Below are positions 20,976-33,606 of a DNA stretch of 64,000 bases, piece after piece. The position numbers and the translations under genes were made by a program. The notes below the pieces were generated by a model. The model had not been told where the DNA came from. It was given only the letters and a program-made list of their open reading frames with translations, and made no database searches. Each line of letters starts with the position of its first letter. The first letter of the stretch is position 1. Origin of the DNA: Reticulitermes lucifugus (taxonomy: Eukaryota > Arthropoda > Insecta > Blattodea > Rhinotermitidae); the NCBI GenBank assembly GCA_026260175.1, contig JAKCWW010000129.1, positions 55,471 to 119,470 on the forward strand, in the 5' to 3' direction.

Positions 20976-22965
20976 ATTTAGAGATCTGTATTTAACTGAA
21001 AGAGGAAACTTTTGTGTGTACCTAAAAACTTCGTGTATATTGTGTCAGTTGGAATAGTCCCTGCTGAGTTCTACGCGCATTTAACGTGCGAGTTGTACGT
21101 ATCTTTGGCATAAGTTGTGAGAGACACATGTCACTTCGCTGTCGTTTTCGTTAAGGATGTGGTATATAAAGTTACCACCATGCTGTTATCATTTCTTGTG
21201 AAATGGAGCTGATGACATAACAGTCATAATTCTAACTCTTTAGGGAACTCGGATCACGGGAATGATATGGAAAGACAATTCAAATCATACGTTGCAAACC
21301 TTTCTGCAAGTTAGATGATAATTTTAAAACGAATTGGACATAAAAATGTTTGCTATTTTTGACTTTATTCACCTATCTTGAGACAGATACCGTAGCTTGA
21401 TTTTTTGTACGAATTTCAGTAAACGCAAAGAATTTTAGGACTTACTTTTTAAAGTATTCTTTGTACCATTTATGTTTAAATGTGTTAGTCGGTACTGAAG
21501 TTTCGGTATTACGTTTTACAGTTTTATCTGTACCATTTAGCATTGGATATCCTAAACAAGTGCCATTTTAATGATTCCCAATCAAATCCGTATATGATTT
21601 ACTGTAAATTAATCGGTCGCGAATAACTCGTCCTGCTAGTTAGGTAATTTTCTTTATGAAGACAGGATGCTATACCCCTCCTTTGAGGATATAGCAATAT
21701 TAAAGGCTCTGAGTGAGCTTGGATATGAACTGATACATTCATATAAATAATTTCCCTAATTTCTCATATTTCGTACACACCAACGTAATTTTGAGCTCGT
21801 GTAAAGTTGCTCCAGTTTCCTGTTTGGGTGTCATGGAGGCACAGAGGCACGTTGAACCGAAACTCGGATGTATGTTAAATCATTAGGCAGAAGTGAGTTT
21901 TCGTCTTGATTACCCTCCTGCTGTGTCCTTGTGGCAGCAGACGGATACCTTTTGGCACCCGTTCAGTAGGAGGTTGCGTGGGCCCCAGGTCTTGAATTGG
22001 ATGTGGGAATTAGTTTTTCTGTCGGAAGTCGAGAGCTGATCCAAGTTAGCCGCATTACTGTGTAATATTCAAATGGCTTAATAAAGGTTATTGAAAGCTC
22101 TCCTTTAGCCTAGGCTCTCATAGAATATTTTATTCTTTAAACTTTCATCATATATGTATTTAAATTATTGTCTGATATGTGACGTCATAGTACGTATGCT
22201 AAGGTTCACATCTATTATTTCTCCGTACATAACGAACCCCTGTAAAGTTAATACTGTAATCCTTCCCTTAACTTGAAAATATGAATTTCACACAAATAAT
22301 ATATAGATATTCAATTTATACCTCACAGGGGGCACGTTATATCGCATTTAAAAGGACCAAAGTGTTAATACTGGTTAGTACAATACAATGTCTATGTAAT
22401 ATAAGAAACAGACAAAATATAAATTCGACTGTGTGGGAAAAATATAGTATTCAGAGTTAAAGGAAATTCTGCAAAATAGGTAGCTGTTCAGAGCAAAGTG
22501 GTTGTCGTATGTGCCACCTGCTTTATTCTTAAAGAACCTTGCACCTTTCCTAAAATTTATCTATGTGCTTTTTTTTCTCCATCAAAACCCCTGGAGAGGA
22601 CTAACTGATCTGTGTATATAGTGGAGAATATGGGGGTTTGCAGTGAAGAGGAATATTTTTTATTTCAGTGTATTGAGATTTACGGTCTCCTCTACAGAGG
22701 GTAAGAAGTCAAGGAGACGACAGAGTGTTACAAAGAAGGAGAAAGCGTCTAGCAATGACATTACTTATGTCTGCGTTCGTTAAACTAAGTTCAATTTTGC
22801 AGATATGAACAGGAAACACGGCCATTGTTTCTTGAGTCTTCTGGAGACAATGCTTTAATCAATTAACCGGGTGAAAGAGACGTTGCTGTGTCGCACGAAA
22901 TGGTTGTGATGAGTTGTTGCAAGCCTTCTGCTTTCATCTTTGACAAGCGGTGTACCTAGGGCGAT
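20976..22965. other. Unassigned sequence
   Basis: Two kilobases with no frame over 60 codons and no recognised repeat. Confidence 0.35.
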
Positions 22966-22969
22966 ACGG

Positions 22970-23840
22970 AGTGTTTGGTTGGTTGGTTACGTACCAGGGA
23001 GCGCTGAGAAGCATTTCCAGCGCCTTGAAATGAAGGCTTTCAATAATTTGTATGTTAAGAGGTTTTGGAACATCCCCAGACTTGTATACTTAAGTCCATA
23101 TTGATTTGATGATGATTTTGTGAGGAAGAATTTTGTTGCTTATTGACAGAGTGGATTTGCGTTCCAGCAGCTGAGACATTTGTCGCATATTGAGATTCCG
23201 TTTTTGCCTTTTCATCTTAACGTTCTTTGGCCACGTTGTTCGTTGATCGAGATGCAGTTCTCAATACTTTAGCTTCTGTCTTGGTTGGATTTGGAGCATT
23301 GTGTGTGAAGACCTGAAGGCAAGTGATGGGTCTTATTGTAATGTGACCTGAGCCGAATTTGGTTAACCTTTATACGCCATCGGTGAAGCCATGTCAAAAG
23401 AAGATTAAGATGGTATTGGAGCTGTCGTGAAGCTAGGATCGGGTTATCGTGGATAGATATAAAAGCTGTGCTGTCGATGAAAGTAGCGGTCATATTATGC
23501 GGGGTTATTGGATTGGGGTACAAGAGATACAGGATGGTCCCACGATGCTTCATTGAGCCACTGTGAATTGTATCTGGTAGTTATTGGGTTTGTCGGTGTT
23601 GTGTTTCACCTGGACCTATCTATCAGACAGACTGGACTGCGGAAGAATGTAGTATGGAATTGGCAGTAAATGATTGAGTTTATATAGAAGATCGATTTGG
23701 CATATCTTGTCTAAAGCTTGCCTTAGGTCAAGGAAAGTTGCCATGCACAATTTTGTTTCCTCTGTACTGGTGACGACATCATTAACAATTCTGTGAGTTT
23801 GATGAATAAGAAGAAAGTGAAGGTTTTTGTATTTGTTACA
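22970..23840 (-). pseudogene. Jockey-type LINE reverse transcriptase, decayed
   Basis: Reading the minus strand from about 23840 down: DVVTSTEETKLCMATFLDLR (matching the VV.S..E.K....AFLD block), QALDKI, DLLYKL, LPIPYY and SLSDR. Then, near 23570-23270, ATFIDSTAFISIH, a decayed form of the ATFADDTA.L box in which the catalytic double Asp is lost, followed by QLQYHLNLLLTWLHRWRIKVNQ. Frameshifted pieces after that are LLERKSTLSISNKILPHKIIIK and IQVWGCSKTS, then ALEMLLSAPWYVTNQ. This is the complete order of the palm, thumb and C-terminal parts of a Jockey-clade enzyme. Replacement of the DD and the many frame breaks show an old, inactive copy. Confidence 0.85.
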
Positions 23841-23844
23841 AGAA

Positions 23845-24935
23845 ATTTCTGCTTAAAAAGTTTGGTCTTGTGCGTCTGCTTTGAGCGAAATCGTCGTAGA
23901 TGTTAAAATGAAGGTCATAACAAAAATCAGTTAATCGATTAATAAAAGGTAGATTAATATATGCTGTAAATTTCTCTATTAATTACGGAATTTGCAAAAC
24001 TTTTTAGAAGTCAGATCTTTGTCTTCAGTACTCAAATCACAACATTGTGATACGGTTTCACAAATTGACAAGTAACGTATTTTAATATACATTTTACTGA
24101 AACGGTAACTGACGTCGATGTTTTTGTGTCTGTCCATCAGATATTAGTGACAAGCGCAGAACATAAGCGTGCATACAAGAGAGTCTAATCCCGATATGAG
24201 TACCTTGTAAATATTGTGCTATCATCGCCTGGCAGATTTTACATTTTGCTAACAAAGTGAACATCTTGATGTACGGTGCTTCACTTTAAAAGAGAATGCT
24301 TATTCAAAGTTTCAAGCAGTGGTGTTACGTAATCCAGGTACCATTATTTGCTGCACTGTTCCTTTGTTTGACAAGTTTTCTATTGTGAAAATGTCTCCCT
24401 CGCCTCCCAGTGGTCCTGTCTCATGTTTCTCTCTGTCTTATTGTTTTCTGCTTTATCATTCTTTATCCTATCCCTTCGTTTAAAAGTGGAAGAGTGATGC
24501 TGAATAGAGGGGTTGAGAGAGTAACATTCAGTCTGAGCAAACTGTTGAAAACTTGTTACAGAGACAAAATTCACCCTCGGGTTATTGCCGTTAACAAAAA
24601 CATCATTCGTCTTCGCATTTTATCTTCTAAAGAAGAAGGGTAAAGTGCAGTAATCTTTAGTCCATTACAATAATCTGACCATTTACTTAAAATACATTCC
24701 GTCGTGCGCACTAGTTAAAGCACAATTTGTTGTCAGTATTTCCTTATCTTGATTTCTAAATTTTTGTCAACATTTCGAGCCTTTCTTTAATCACCATCCA
24801 CACGATCGTCTCACATCATTCTTTGTCAGTAAACCCCGAGTGCGAAATGCGTTTCTTCTTAGAAGACATTTATTTTATTGTGTGTTTTGTATTTATTGAG
24901 CCTATTTATTTACATGCACATAATATTCGGGTGAT
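23845..24935. other. Unassigned sequence
   Basis: Short overlapping frames on both strands near 24380-24643 (64 and 77 codons) have no known features. Confidence 0.3.
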
Positions 24936-24939
24936 GAAA

Positions 24940-25258
24940 TCAAGAAGAATGGGATGAGTATAGCTTGTGGCACGTATGGGGGACTGGAGACGGAAATACA
25001 GGGTTTTGGTGTAGAAGGAGACTAAAGGAAAGAAACCACGCGCAAGATTTACGCGTAGATGGGAGAATAATATTAAAATGGACCTTCAAGAAATAAATGG
25101 GAGGACTGGATTGATCTGTTTCAGGATAACGAGAAGTGGGGAGATCTTTTGAAGACGGCGATGTCCTTCCAGGTTGTACTGAATTCGGGAAATTACCTGA
25201 TTGAAGAACTTTCAGTATTTCAAGAAGAGCTCTGATCTATGGAGATAGTTAGTTGGTT
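24940..25258 (+). mobile_element. LINE tail and 3' UTR
   Basis: ATTCGGGTGATGAAATCAAG, GGCACGTATGGGGG, AAAGGAAAGAAACCACGC, CGTAGATGGGAGAATAATAT, AAATGGACCTTCAAGAA and CTCTGATCTATGGAGATAG. It matches the copies at 37720 and 48515 and encodes the decayed basic LINE tail. Confidence 0.75.
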
Positions 25259-25294
25259 ATATAACCAATTTATTTATTTAGCCAATCCTTCATT

Positions 25295-25548
25295 GCCGAT
25301 CCAAGTGGCCGTGCAATCTAAGGCGTGAGTCTGCGGCCGCTCGCTTGCTGGGATTGTGGGTTTGAATCCCACTGGGGGCTTGATTGTCAGTGAATGTTGT
25401 GTATCTTGTCAGGTAGAGGTCTCTGCGACAAGACGATCACTCCTCCAGAGGAGTCCTACCGAGTGTGGTGTGTCTTAACTGAGTGTGATGGCGAAGCCTC
25501 AACGATGAGGAGGCCTAGGCCCACTAGGGCTGTTGAGCCATGAAAAAA
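25295..25548 (+). mobile_element. SINE family A, full length
   Basis: The head CAAGTGGCCGTGCAATCTAAGG (an A box close to those of leucine and serine tRNAs) is followed by GGGTTTGAATCCC as B box. The body has GTAGAGGTCTCTGCGACAAG and AGGAGTCCTACCGAGTGTGG, and the end is near TGAGCCATGAAAAAAA. Confidence 0.9.
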
Positions 25549-26514
25549 ATCCTTCTGTATGTCAGATTTTAATATCGAATGTATGGCTGAGGAATGAAGT
25601 ATTAATTAGAAATTATGTGAAAGGAAGCAGTCACATCTCAACGTGAGGTAACTTTTTTCCCCTTTTTTTTTGAGGGAGCGAGGAATTCCACTACAGAATT
25701 CAGTCACAACAGTCGGTGTCTGGGACAAGACATGAAATTGCAACTTGCCGAATGCTTCCTTCAGCGCAGCTTTCGTTATAATATATCATATTATTTTGAG
25801 GTGTGCAAGGTAAGGCGAGTTTCAGAAACAGGCATGATAAGTGTAACAGTGCTATGAGTTAGTGTCAGTATAAATGCAGCTAGCGACTGGGTATTAGATT
25901 TGAAATTGAGGGTACTTTCACTATAAGAATATCGTAGGACGTATAGTGTAATAATCACATACACTTGTTTATTCATCTTCGAGCATTATCAGATTTAAAT
26001 TAACGGGAAATTGATGTCGAGTTTCAAGTTTTTCTTCGGAATATTTAGTTTTAACCAGCTAAATTCAGGTAATGTGGGAATAATTAAGTTTACGTGATAC
26101 AGCGTTCGTGATCAGATTAAGAAAATTACATCTGCAATTTTTGTAGGTAGGAATATTGTAACATTGTCACGCTCTTGTGAGTTATATGCATTAAAATGAA
26201 AAGCTGGTGCAAGTGGCAATTATTTTGGATTCTATGTAACATAAATTTATGTTACCATTTTCGTTTTTTCGTTTTACACCTGGCACTTATACAGATATGG
26301 TAATATGTTTAGGCGTCGTATCTTCCTTACATTAGAAACGTCATAAATTTCTGCATGGTAACTTTTTTGGTTTTGATGTGCTGTGTAGAATGATTTTGCC
26401 GAGCACATAAATATGCAGTGTGCAGTCGTCTATTACGGAATTCCTGATCAGTATGAGTTTTTTGCAGGAAATTGGATTGTTTCCAACGAATTGCTCTTTG
26501 AAGTTTTTCCATCA

Positions 26515-26515
<1 letters not shown>
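25549..26515. other. Unassigned sequence
   Basis: A T-rich block at 25648-25672 and 60-codon-size frames only. Confidence 0.3.

Positions 26516-26516
<1 letters not shown>

Positions 26517-26549
<33 letters not shown>
26517..26549 (+). repeat. (ATT)n microsatellite
   Basis: About eleven copies of TTA/ATT. Confidence 0.95.
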
Positions 26550-27585
26550 GTTCTTTAAATTTATTTTTCGTATTTTTTCTTCCTAACTGTCGTTACAATT
26601 TATAGTTGATAGATTTTCCCTCCCCTCGTTGATAACTCTCCTACAGGTTTTTATATAATAAAACGAAATGCTTGCACTTAGACAGTAAAGAGGGAAGAGT
26701 TCTTACATAAAACGGGATTACGAGAACAAGAAGAATACGAAAACTGCTACACCTACAGTAAGAAGATACAAATGTGTTTGATATATTTAGATTTTCTCTC
26801 CTCGCCCCCAGTTGAGCTTTTCTTGAACTACCAACAACTCGGAGACAAAACTAATGTAATGAGTTGTACAAACAGGCGATGTCGTCTTGTCTGTTGTTCG
26901 AATAGCAATGAACACAACTTTCACCCTTTGTAACTCCATGCTTCATTACTTATGATGAATGCAATGCTTAAAAAGATATTAAGAGCTAAAGAACTTGATT
27001 CTTATCCTGGAAGCTGTTGCCTCTTAACAATTCGCTCAGTCACTCTGAACAAATTATTCGCTGTATTTTGCACATCTCTGCAGGACAAAATTGGGTTATT
27101 AATGATGATTAATTGCTTTTAAATTATTATTGTGATATGGATTTTTCTATGAACGACATGAAATTCACGAATAATAATTTTGTTTGTTTTCTACCTCGAA
27201 AATATTTGTACGCACTTTTATTAGCTTCAAAGCGATGCGACGTTTATGCTTCTGTTTTTAAAAAATAGGCGAATAGGAGCAGACAAGCACAACTATATTT
27301 TGCAGTGTCTTAATGTGTATAATGCTACATGTTTCGACTTTGATCTGTTTCTATAAGCTGTTTCTATAATCATTCTAAAATAATTTTACTGGCAGTGAAC
27401 GTTTAGAAAACTTAGTACGATGGTAATATGCTTTGAAATATTCTTTTTAAATTGTTGAGATTTTTACAGTAAAATTTAAGAGACTTTGGTTTGTAAAATT
27501 TGCTTATTATTTTAATTAGTTGCTGTTTGATCGTTACCGATGCACAGCCGTAGCATAACTTACTTGACTATCGAGTGAAAAGTGA
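26550..27585. other. Unassigned sequence, with a weak hammerhead-repeat-like patch
   Basis: TACATGTTTCGACTTTGATC near 27329 recalls the TGTTTCGG end of the ribozyme-bearing repeats read in reverse, but the match is short. Confidence 0.25.
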
Positions 27586-27591
27586 AGTTGT

Positions 27592-27868
27592 GCACGGCCT
27601 GAAAGCAGATGGGGGAGTGGAGATACGGCTCCACTAAACTTAACCTCGGTAAGGGATGCAGCTGAGCGGTAATCATTACGCCTCACCGTATTACTTTATG
27701 GGAAAGAGGTCGCAGTACCCATTGTACAGGGAAGCTGTATGTGCCTCAGAGCTGGTCTGGGCGCTTTGAATAAGAGATAAATCTATAGAATCTCCGGGAA
27801 CCCAACCATGCTTTTTCTACTGACGAGACCGTAGCTTAGTCGCTATACCGACTGCACTATTCTGGCTT
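27592..27868 (-). mobile_element. SINE family B, near full length
   Basis: The order GGGGGAGTGGAGATACGGCTC, TAACCTCGGTAAGGG, TTTATGGGAAAGAGG, CAGTACCCATTGTACAGG and GTCGCTATACCGACTGCACT matches the minus-strand form at 12956-13235. The B box is decayed (GGGAACCCAACC). Confidence 0.75.
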
Positions 27869-29272
27869 CGCTTGACCGTTATGTGCCATTGTTAAAAGTG
27901 GTATATAATGCAGTAATTTTGCGGAATTAAAAAGTCGTAAAATTAAAATTTCGTTAGCTGTATAAAATATTCCTCTAAAAATAGTGTCTGGTGTACCGCA
28001 GATTCCCAGTTCGCAGATTCTTAACCCTTTCCAGTTTCTATTTAGAAATGTTTCATATGTTAATTTATTACAATGGTATCCCACTTTTGTTTTTTTGAAA
28101 ATACTTAAGTAACTTCAGAGCTTGATATTTGATAAGAGACGTTTTGCCATGTTTTCTTAAACTCGGTCAGCTGGTCAAAATAGGCAGAGTAGGAATATTC
28201 TACACAAGCGCGTTTCTCGTATTGCTGTATTCATCATGTAATTTCCATGTAAATCATTTATTACACGTATATATTACAAAGATTCCACCAACTTCCTTTC
28301 CTTATACAGAGTAAAGATATGCCACTCATTATGGTAGGAATGTGAGAACCAGTGTCACAGTAATACAACGTTTTCTGCGTCGGAACTATATGACTTGTCC
28401 CAGGGGCAGATGTCGCAGCAGTCAAAGCTCACCGTTCAGTGACCGTAGTAATGTACATGTAGCAGCGGCTGTGTCCGACGCTGCAGCTGCTGCGTGTAGG
28501 TGTCGCATGGGCTTACAGCACTAGCGAAACTTGCAGTTCTTTGGACTCCTCAGACAGCATGAAACACACCTAAACATAAAGTTGCTGCGGAAATTTTGGT
28601 ACGTTCGAATGGAACATATTCTGGGTGTAGAGTACACTTAAATATGTTAGGTGCTATGTGTAATAATATAAATCACACAAAATGAAACAAATATTAGTGC
28701 ACAGTGTTCAAAGTAGTTGCGCCATAGTACAAAACAGTGATTGTGTGCTGTGGAATTCACTTCACTTCTATAGCGATTTCCTGAATGCACTGTCAGATGA
28801 AAATCACAAGTCAGCTGCAAAAAATTCGAAACAGTGCATGTAGCAGGCTGGCGAGAATTGCTTTTGGTTTGTGTGTGTGTGTAACAAGTTTTCTAATGAC
28901 TTAATAATTTGTAATTTAAACATATTTAGACCGTTTTTTATTAGACATATTTAGGGGCCGGAGTCAGTAATGTGACCTATAACAGATCGCTGGTTTGAAT
29001 TTTGTTACAAACAAGAAGCGTCAGTTTGTAGCATGTTTAACTTACTTTATAAAAATCAAGACTGCTAACATTTTAACAGGAAACTATTAAAAATGTGTTT
29101 AGTGAAAAACTTATAAACTGAAGTTTCTGGAAAGACAAATATATTTCTATAAAAAGAGCAGATGATGGAATAATAATGCCTTAAGCGGGGGTGCGATGAA
29201 CGGGGAATTTCTTCGGAACATATCTTCCATTGAAGCCATCTTACGCCCCTATTCGTAACCGCCACAAACATA
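27869..29272. other. Unassigned sequence
   Basis: Includes GTGTGTGTGTGT near 28871. The frames at 28129-28314 and 28342-28524 are not supported. Confidence 0.3.
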
Positions 29273-29274
29273 AA

Positions 29275-29445
29275 ATTGTCCGTATCCAAGCCATGAAGGT
29301 ATATAAGGGGAGTAGAGGTATAGCTCCACTCATTCTTAACCTCTGCGCTAGATGGAGGTGAGTAGTCAATATGACGCCTCTGCCGCTTTACCCCCTTGCC
29401 CCCGCACCCATTGAATACGAGACTGGGTGGCCTCAGTTTGTAAGA
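29275..29445 (-). mobile_element. SINE family B, truncated
   Basis: CCATGAAGGTATATAAGGGG, TAGAGGTATAGCTCCACTC, TTCTTAACCTCTGCGCTAGA and CACCCATTGAATACGAG. The tRNA-like head is missing. The 128-codon minus frame at 29065-29451 is partly this SINE and not a gene. Confidence 0.75.
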
Positions 29446-31585
29446 AGCCACATAATTTTTCGCATTTTATGCTCTTGTCGGTAACCACTTTGTAGCACAC
29501 ACTATGAAAATAATAGTGAGTTTTATCTTTATATGTATGTCATCATGTCTGTCAGTCCGTCCGTCCAATAACATTCGAACTAAGTTTTACGAAACGTAAT
29601 ACAAGATTCTTGCCACTGAAATCCAGTTGAGCCATGTACTTTATATAGAGTACCTTGTTGTTCTTAACTGGAGGAAGGTACAGTAGCAGACGTATATAGT
29701 GCTTTCTTGCGTGTTAGGACCACGGGCGCTCATTATGAACGAGAGACACGTCACATATGTTACACGTCATGTTATCTTCATCCGACATGAAAGTATCATC
29801 AAATACGATATTTCTTGAAACTTCCGGTGAGAGATTAATGAGACGTCGGGTAAAATGGGCTGAAATTTGCAAATAAATATATGGCTTAACCGTATTTCCG
29901 AAATCATAAGAGGCATTTTCTTCCCGAAAAATGTCCCCAAATTTACCCCGCCCCTTAACACCGTAATGAATTTTAGGTTTTCAAATTCATAAAAATATCT
30001 TGCAAATTACAGGTTGTATTTTGTCATTTGTAGCGTGTTGTGAGGCTGTAAATACGATACATATTTAAGAATATTTACTCATGTAATATCTATTAAACTT
30101 CAACAGTGATCACCCTCCTTATCGTGTAAATATCTCTGTGCACTGCATATTGCTCTGTGCAGAGAACGTGTTTCAGTTGTTATGTCCGGCACGTACGAAA
30201 TATTTACCACTCTATGCAGCACTATTTGTTTCATAATTTCCCAGCAATATAGGGAGGCTCCGGAATGGACAGTTGCCATCACCAACCAAACTTTTCACTG
30301 ACGGGTTTCACATTTTCCAACATAAAACACAATATTGTCTACTTTGTAAGTTGCAAACGTGAATATTTATAGGTTATATGCAATTTATTTATGACAGTAA
30401 TTAATTTCTGACACGGTGGGGGCACAGTGGACAGACCGCAGCATTATGTGCTTTTGCACTTGCGCAGTTTTCATGCTGCAGCCAGAAACACGCACGCAAT
30501 GGTCTTTTTAAGTATTGATTATTTGTAGGTAATGTAATGTGGATTAATTCATTAGCCAGTGGGCTTATTATGAATGGTTCCTGGCAGGATGCACATTTAC
30601 GTGTGTATGGCACACGTGTAGGAACCTGTTATGAAAATTAACTCTCCATATGCTGCAGTACGTAGATAGTTATCATAGTGCGTCATATTGACTTATGTAG
30701 TTGTGTCACAAGGAAATGTTCGAGAGTTTGAAGTCAGAAATGCATCTAAATAACATTTAAACATTTAGTTTCTTCATCACTAGGTGCGTCTGTGCTAAAG
30801 AGATTAATTTGTTAATGGTGTTTTATGGAAACAATCTCTATTTATTCTAATAATACTACGAGACACACAAGTAAACGTTATGGAGAGATTTCAGTTTTGC
30901 AGAACTAGGTGCATTCAGTAAACACTGTGCTTTGAATCACGAATACAATTTCTTTTGTTCAAGGGACAGTGTTCCTTTCCGCTAGAAATCGAGGCACGCT
31001 GAACGTGTTAAAAATACGGCAGAGTCGGAGCCTCGCGCATGCATGATGATTATGTTGTGAATGCCTGATTACTGCATACTACTTATGTGTAAGGAAATTT
31101 ATTGTAAACAAAATAATCTGCAGTAATATGACATCCAGAATTTCGCAGCACACTCTTTGATAACCATTGGGTTAATAAACTAATTTTGTAAAATTAAAAG
31201 GATTTTGTAAATATCATGTATGAATTTTGTATCCGTTTTCTTACAAAGCAGTCAACTTCCTCCAGAGACGGGGGACCTACTGGAACAAGCTCGTTTCGTG
31301 ACGGGGGTTGGCAATGCGTGCGGCCACTAATAATTTCCTGCTTTTCTCTTCACCAAACCCCTCCTCGAAGTTCAAGCGGCTCCAGTTTGAAACTGACCAC
31401 TTACCGCTACCTACAGTGCAAGTTAAGATTAAGTGGAGCTATTCTTCTGCACACTAATAGGTCTTTATATCGGTCACAGGTGCAATTTTGTCTTCACCTT
31501 TTTCGCTTATTATTAGTCTCCTTTGAAAGTGAATGTTGACGGTTTTAACAATACATCATGGTGTGTGGTTTATGGTTAAGAAGAG
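29446..31585. other. Unassigned sequence
   Basis: A GTCTGTCAGTCCGTCCGTCC patch at 29548-29567 resembles the reverse of the (CGGA)n patch in the 500-bp repeat, but the flanks do not match it. Nothing else recognised. Confidence 0.3.
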
Positions 31586-31587
31586 GT

Positions 31588-31855
31588 CTTTCTTTCTTTT
31601 CTGATCTGTTTCTACCTAGTCATTGTAGGTGCAAAGAGGATATTGATGCATGTGATCACACTTAAGGACACACACGTACTCGGTAGGACTCCTCTGGACG
31701 AGGGATCGACCCTTCGCAGAGACCTCTTCCTGACAACACACAACACTCACAAGAGACTGACATCCATGCCCCCGGCGGGATTCGAAATCACAATCCCAGG
31801 AGCGAACGGCTGCAGATCCACGCCTTACACCGCGCGGCCACTGGGATCGGCTATG
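31588..31855 (-). mobile_element. SINE family A, full-length type
   Basis: The minus strand begins CAGTGGCCGCGCGGTGTAAG, then GTGGATCTGCAGCCGTTCGC, then a tRNA-like TTTCGAATCCCGCCGGGGG and the body CTTGTGAGTGTTGTGTGTTG and GTCCTACCGAGTACGTGTG. Confidence 0.85.
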
Positions 31856-33112
31856 AATGGATCTTCTACATGTATTACACTTAGTACCGAACAGTGTATC
31901 CTATTCTCATATTGCAAGTGTGTTGTTTTTGTCAGAAATCTGAGATTTGGTTCGGTTTGTAATATTAGTAATGATATCGAATTTAAAGGACTACAGTTAA
32001 TTCGTTTTAAATAGGATATATTAAAATTTAAAACTTCCGTGCGGGAATTACCCGTTTGTATTTACAATATCACTTAGTATGAGCTGCAGTCGAGGAGAGG
32101 AAAACTCTCAGCCCATAACGATCTACATACACGTTCTTTTACTAAAGTTTTTAAAAACCTTTCAGACCTTATCTATGCACTATATTTTGGCCCCGCTAGT
32201 ATCTTGTGTATTGCGTCAAATGTGTCTATGCATGCAAATTGTTTCAGTTATTGTACACGTAAACTCTTCTGCTCCAGCAGGCATCCCACCCTCCATAACA
32301 CTCCAGCAATATAGCGACTAGCTAAGAATGTCCCCTCCAGAGGAGGATAGACACAAACCGGGAAGGTGGAACGCTAACCTCTGTATTCGTTACGTATCCA
32401 GTGCGGGATTTGATATGTTTCCTGCTCAGAGTTCTTATGAAAATAACTAGGATCAGCCATGTTCTGTGCTGACAGATCTCGAAACAAATAATCAGATAAT
32501 GCATTACTGTCAGTAAATGCTACAGAATACAACATGACCCTCTTTTGAAACTTACTTGTGCGGTTTGGTTTTTATGACAATAAATGATTGAACATTATAA
32601 CTTGTAATGAAGGTTTTTTTTAAATGTAAATATGTTACAAATGTCTCTGTGTTTATTACAAGCATGAAGATGGGGTTAATAAGATTTTATAATTATTTAA
32701 AATAAGCTTCAGTCTGTCAGGACTCAGCTTATGTAAATTAAGCCTCACAGTGTCAGCACTCAACTTATATTTTTACAGCTCCCATTGTAATACATTTCGA
32801 TGTAACTAATTTCTTAATATGCTTGATAGCAGCAGAAATCAAATTAGGCAAAGGCGCTGAATGAGAGAAATTATACAAAAACACCCTAATAAATAGTCCG
32901 CAGTGCAAGTACAATAAAACTACAGACTTCATTAGTTCTTAAGTTGGTGACACATCATGTCTTGCAACAGATGAGTTATAACTGTCTTATCCAGAGTGGA
33001 AAACCAAATTATTTTGCCTTTAAGTTCTTACATAGGTAATGGTACACCAAATTCCCGCAACGTGGAAAGACTCTTTCAAGATATTCAAATTAATTAGTAA
33101 GTTTTTATGTTA
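31856..33112. other. Unassigned sequence
   Basis: No gene or recognised repeat; frames of 60-80 codons only. Confidence 0.3.
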
Positions 33113-33125
33113 CCTTTGCACACTT

Positions 33126-33363
33126 ACCGTGATTTCAGGCTTCCGCCGCGATGTTGATGAGATCTGCGCTCTTGTGTAAAATTACGCAGCATCGAGTGGT
33201 AATCCTTATAGACGTTTCGGGATAACGTATCGGTCCCATCTTCAAGAGTCAAGAAGTATTTTGGACTTCTAGACCCTTGAAGATGGGACCGATACGTTGT
33301 CCCGAAACGTCGGTAAAGGATTACCACTCGACGCTGCGTAATATCCCAGAAGAGCGCAGATTT
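33126..33363. mobile_element. Foldback element with 11-bp flanking duplication
   Basis: Inverted arms of about 88-90 bases (33163-33250 and 33271-33360) flank a 20-base loop. The left end has a further GTGATTTCAGGC-TTCCGCCGCGATG segment. TTTGCACACTT occurs on both sides (33115-33125 and 33364-33374), so insertion made an 11-bp duplication. The arms contain TTGAAGATGG, a GGGAC/GTCCC helix and CGAAACGTCGG. Read through, the minus strand gives a frame (33124-33372) that I remember as a common spurious protein in cockroach data. Confidence 0.85.
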
Positions 33364-33374
33364 TTTGCACACTT

Positions 33375-33590
33375 CATTAAGAAATATGCTACAGCAAACG
33401 GCTAAACGCTGTGTAGAAGAATCCGCCTGTGTGAGGGGTGACGTCTTAAAATGTAATGAAGTGTGTTGTTCGAGAACATACGTTTCTCGGTAGTGGAAAG
33501 TGAGACAACAATTATAACATTAGTATTAATATGAACACGTCCTTGTGTTTTTTGTTTCTAAAGATTATTTTCCTTTAGGTTTTCCCTAAC
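33375..33590. other. Unassigned sequence
   Basis: Short spacer between two repeats; nothing recognised. Confidence 0.3.
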
Positions 33591-33606
33591 AGGAATCAGT
33601 GAATTT

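Noticed and set aside
25295-25390. True tRNA genes at the SINE A heads
   Set aside because: The A and B boxes are present but the acceptor stem does not close and the SINE body follows directly.
27320-27395. Hammerhead-like end near 27330
   Set aside because: CATGTTTCG is present but no CUGAUGA and no helix II.
33124-33372. 82-codon minus frame resembling database proteins
   Set aside because: It lies wholly in the foldback element; similar spurious proteins come from other copies of the repeat.
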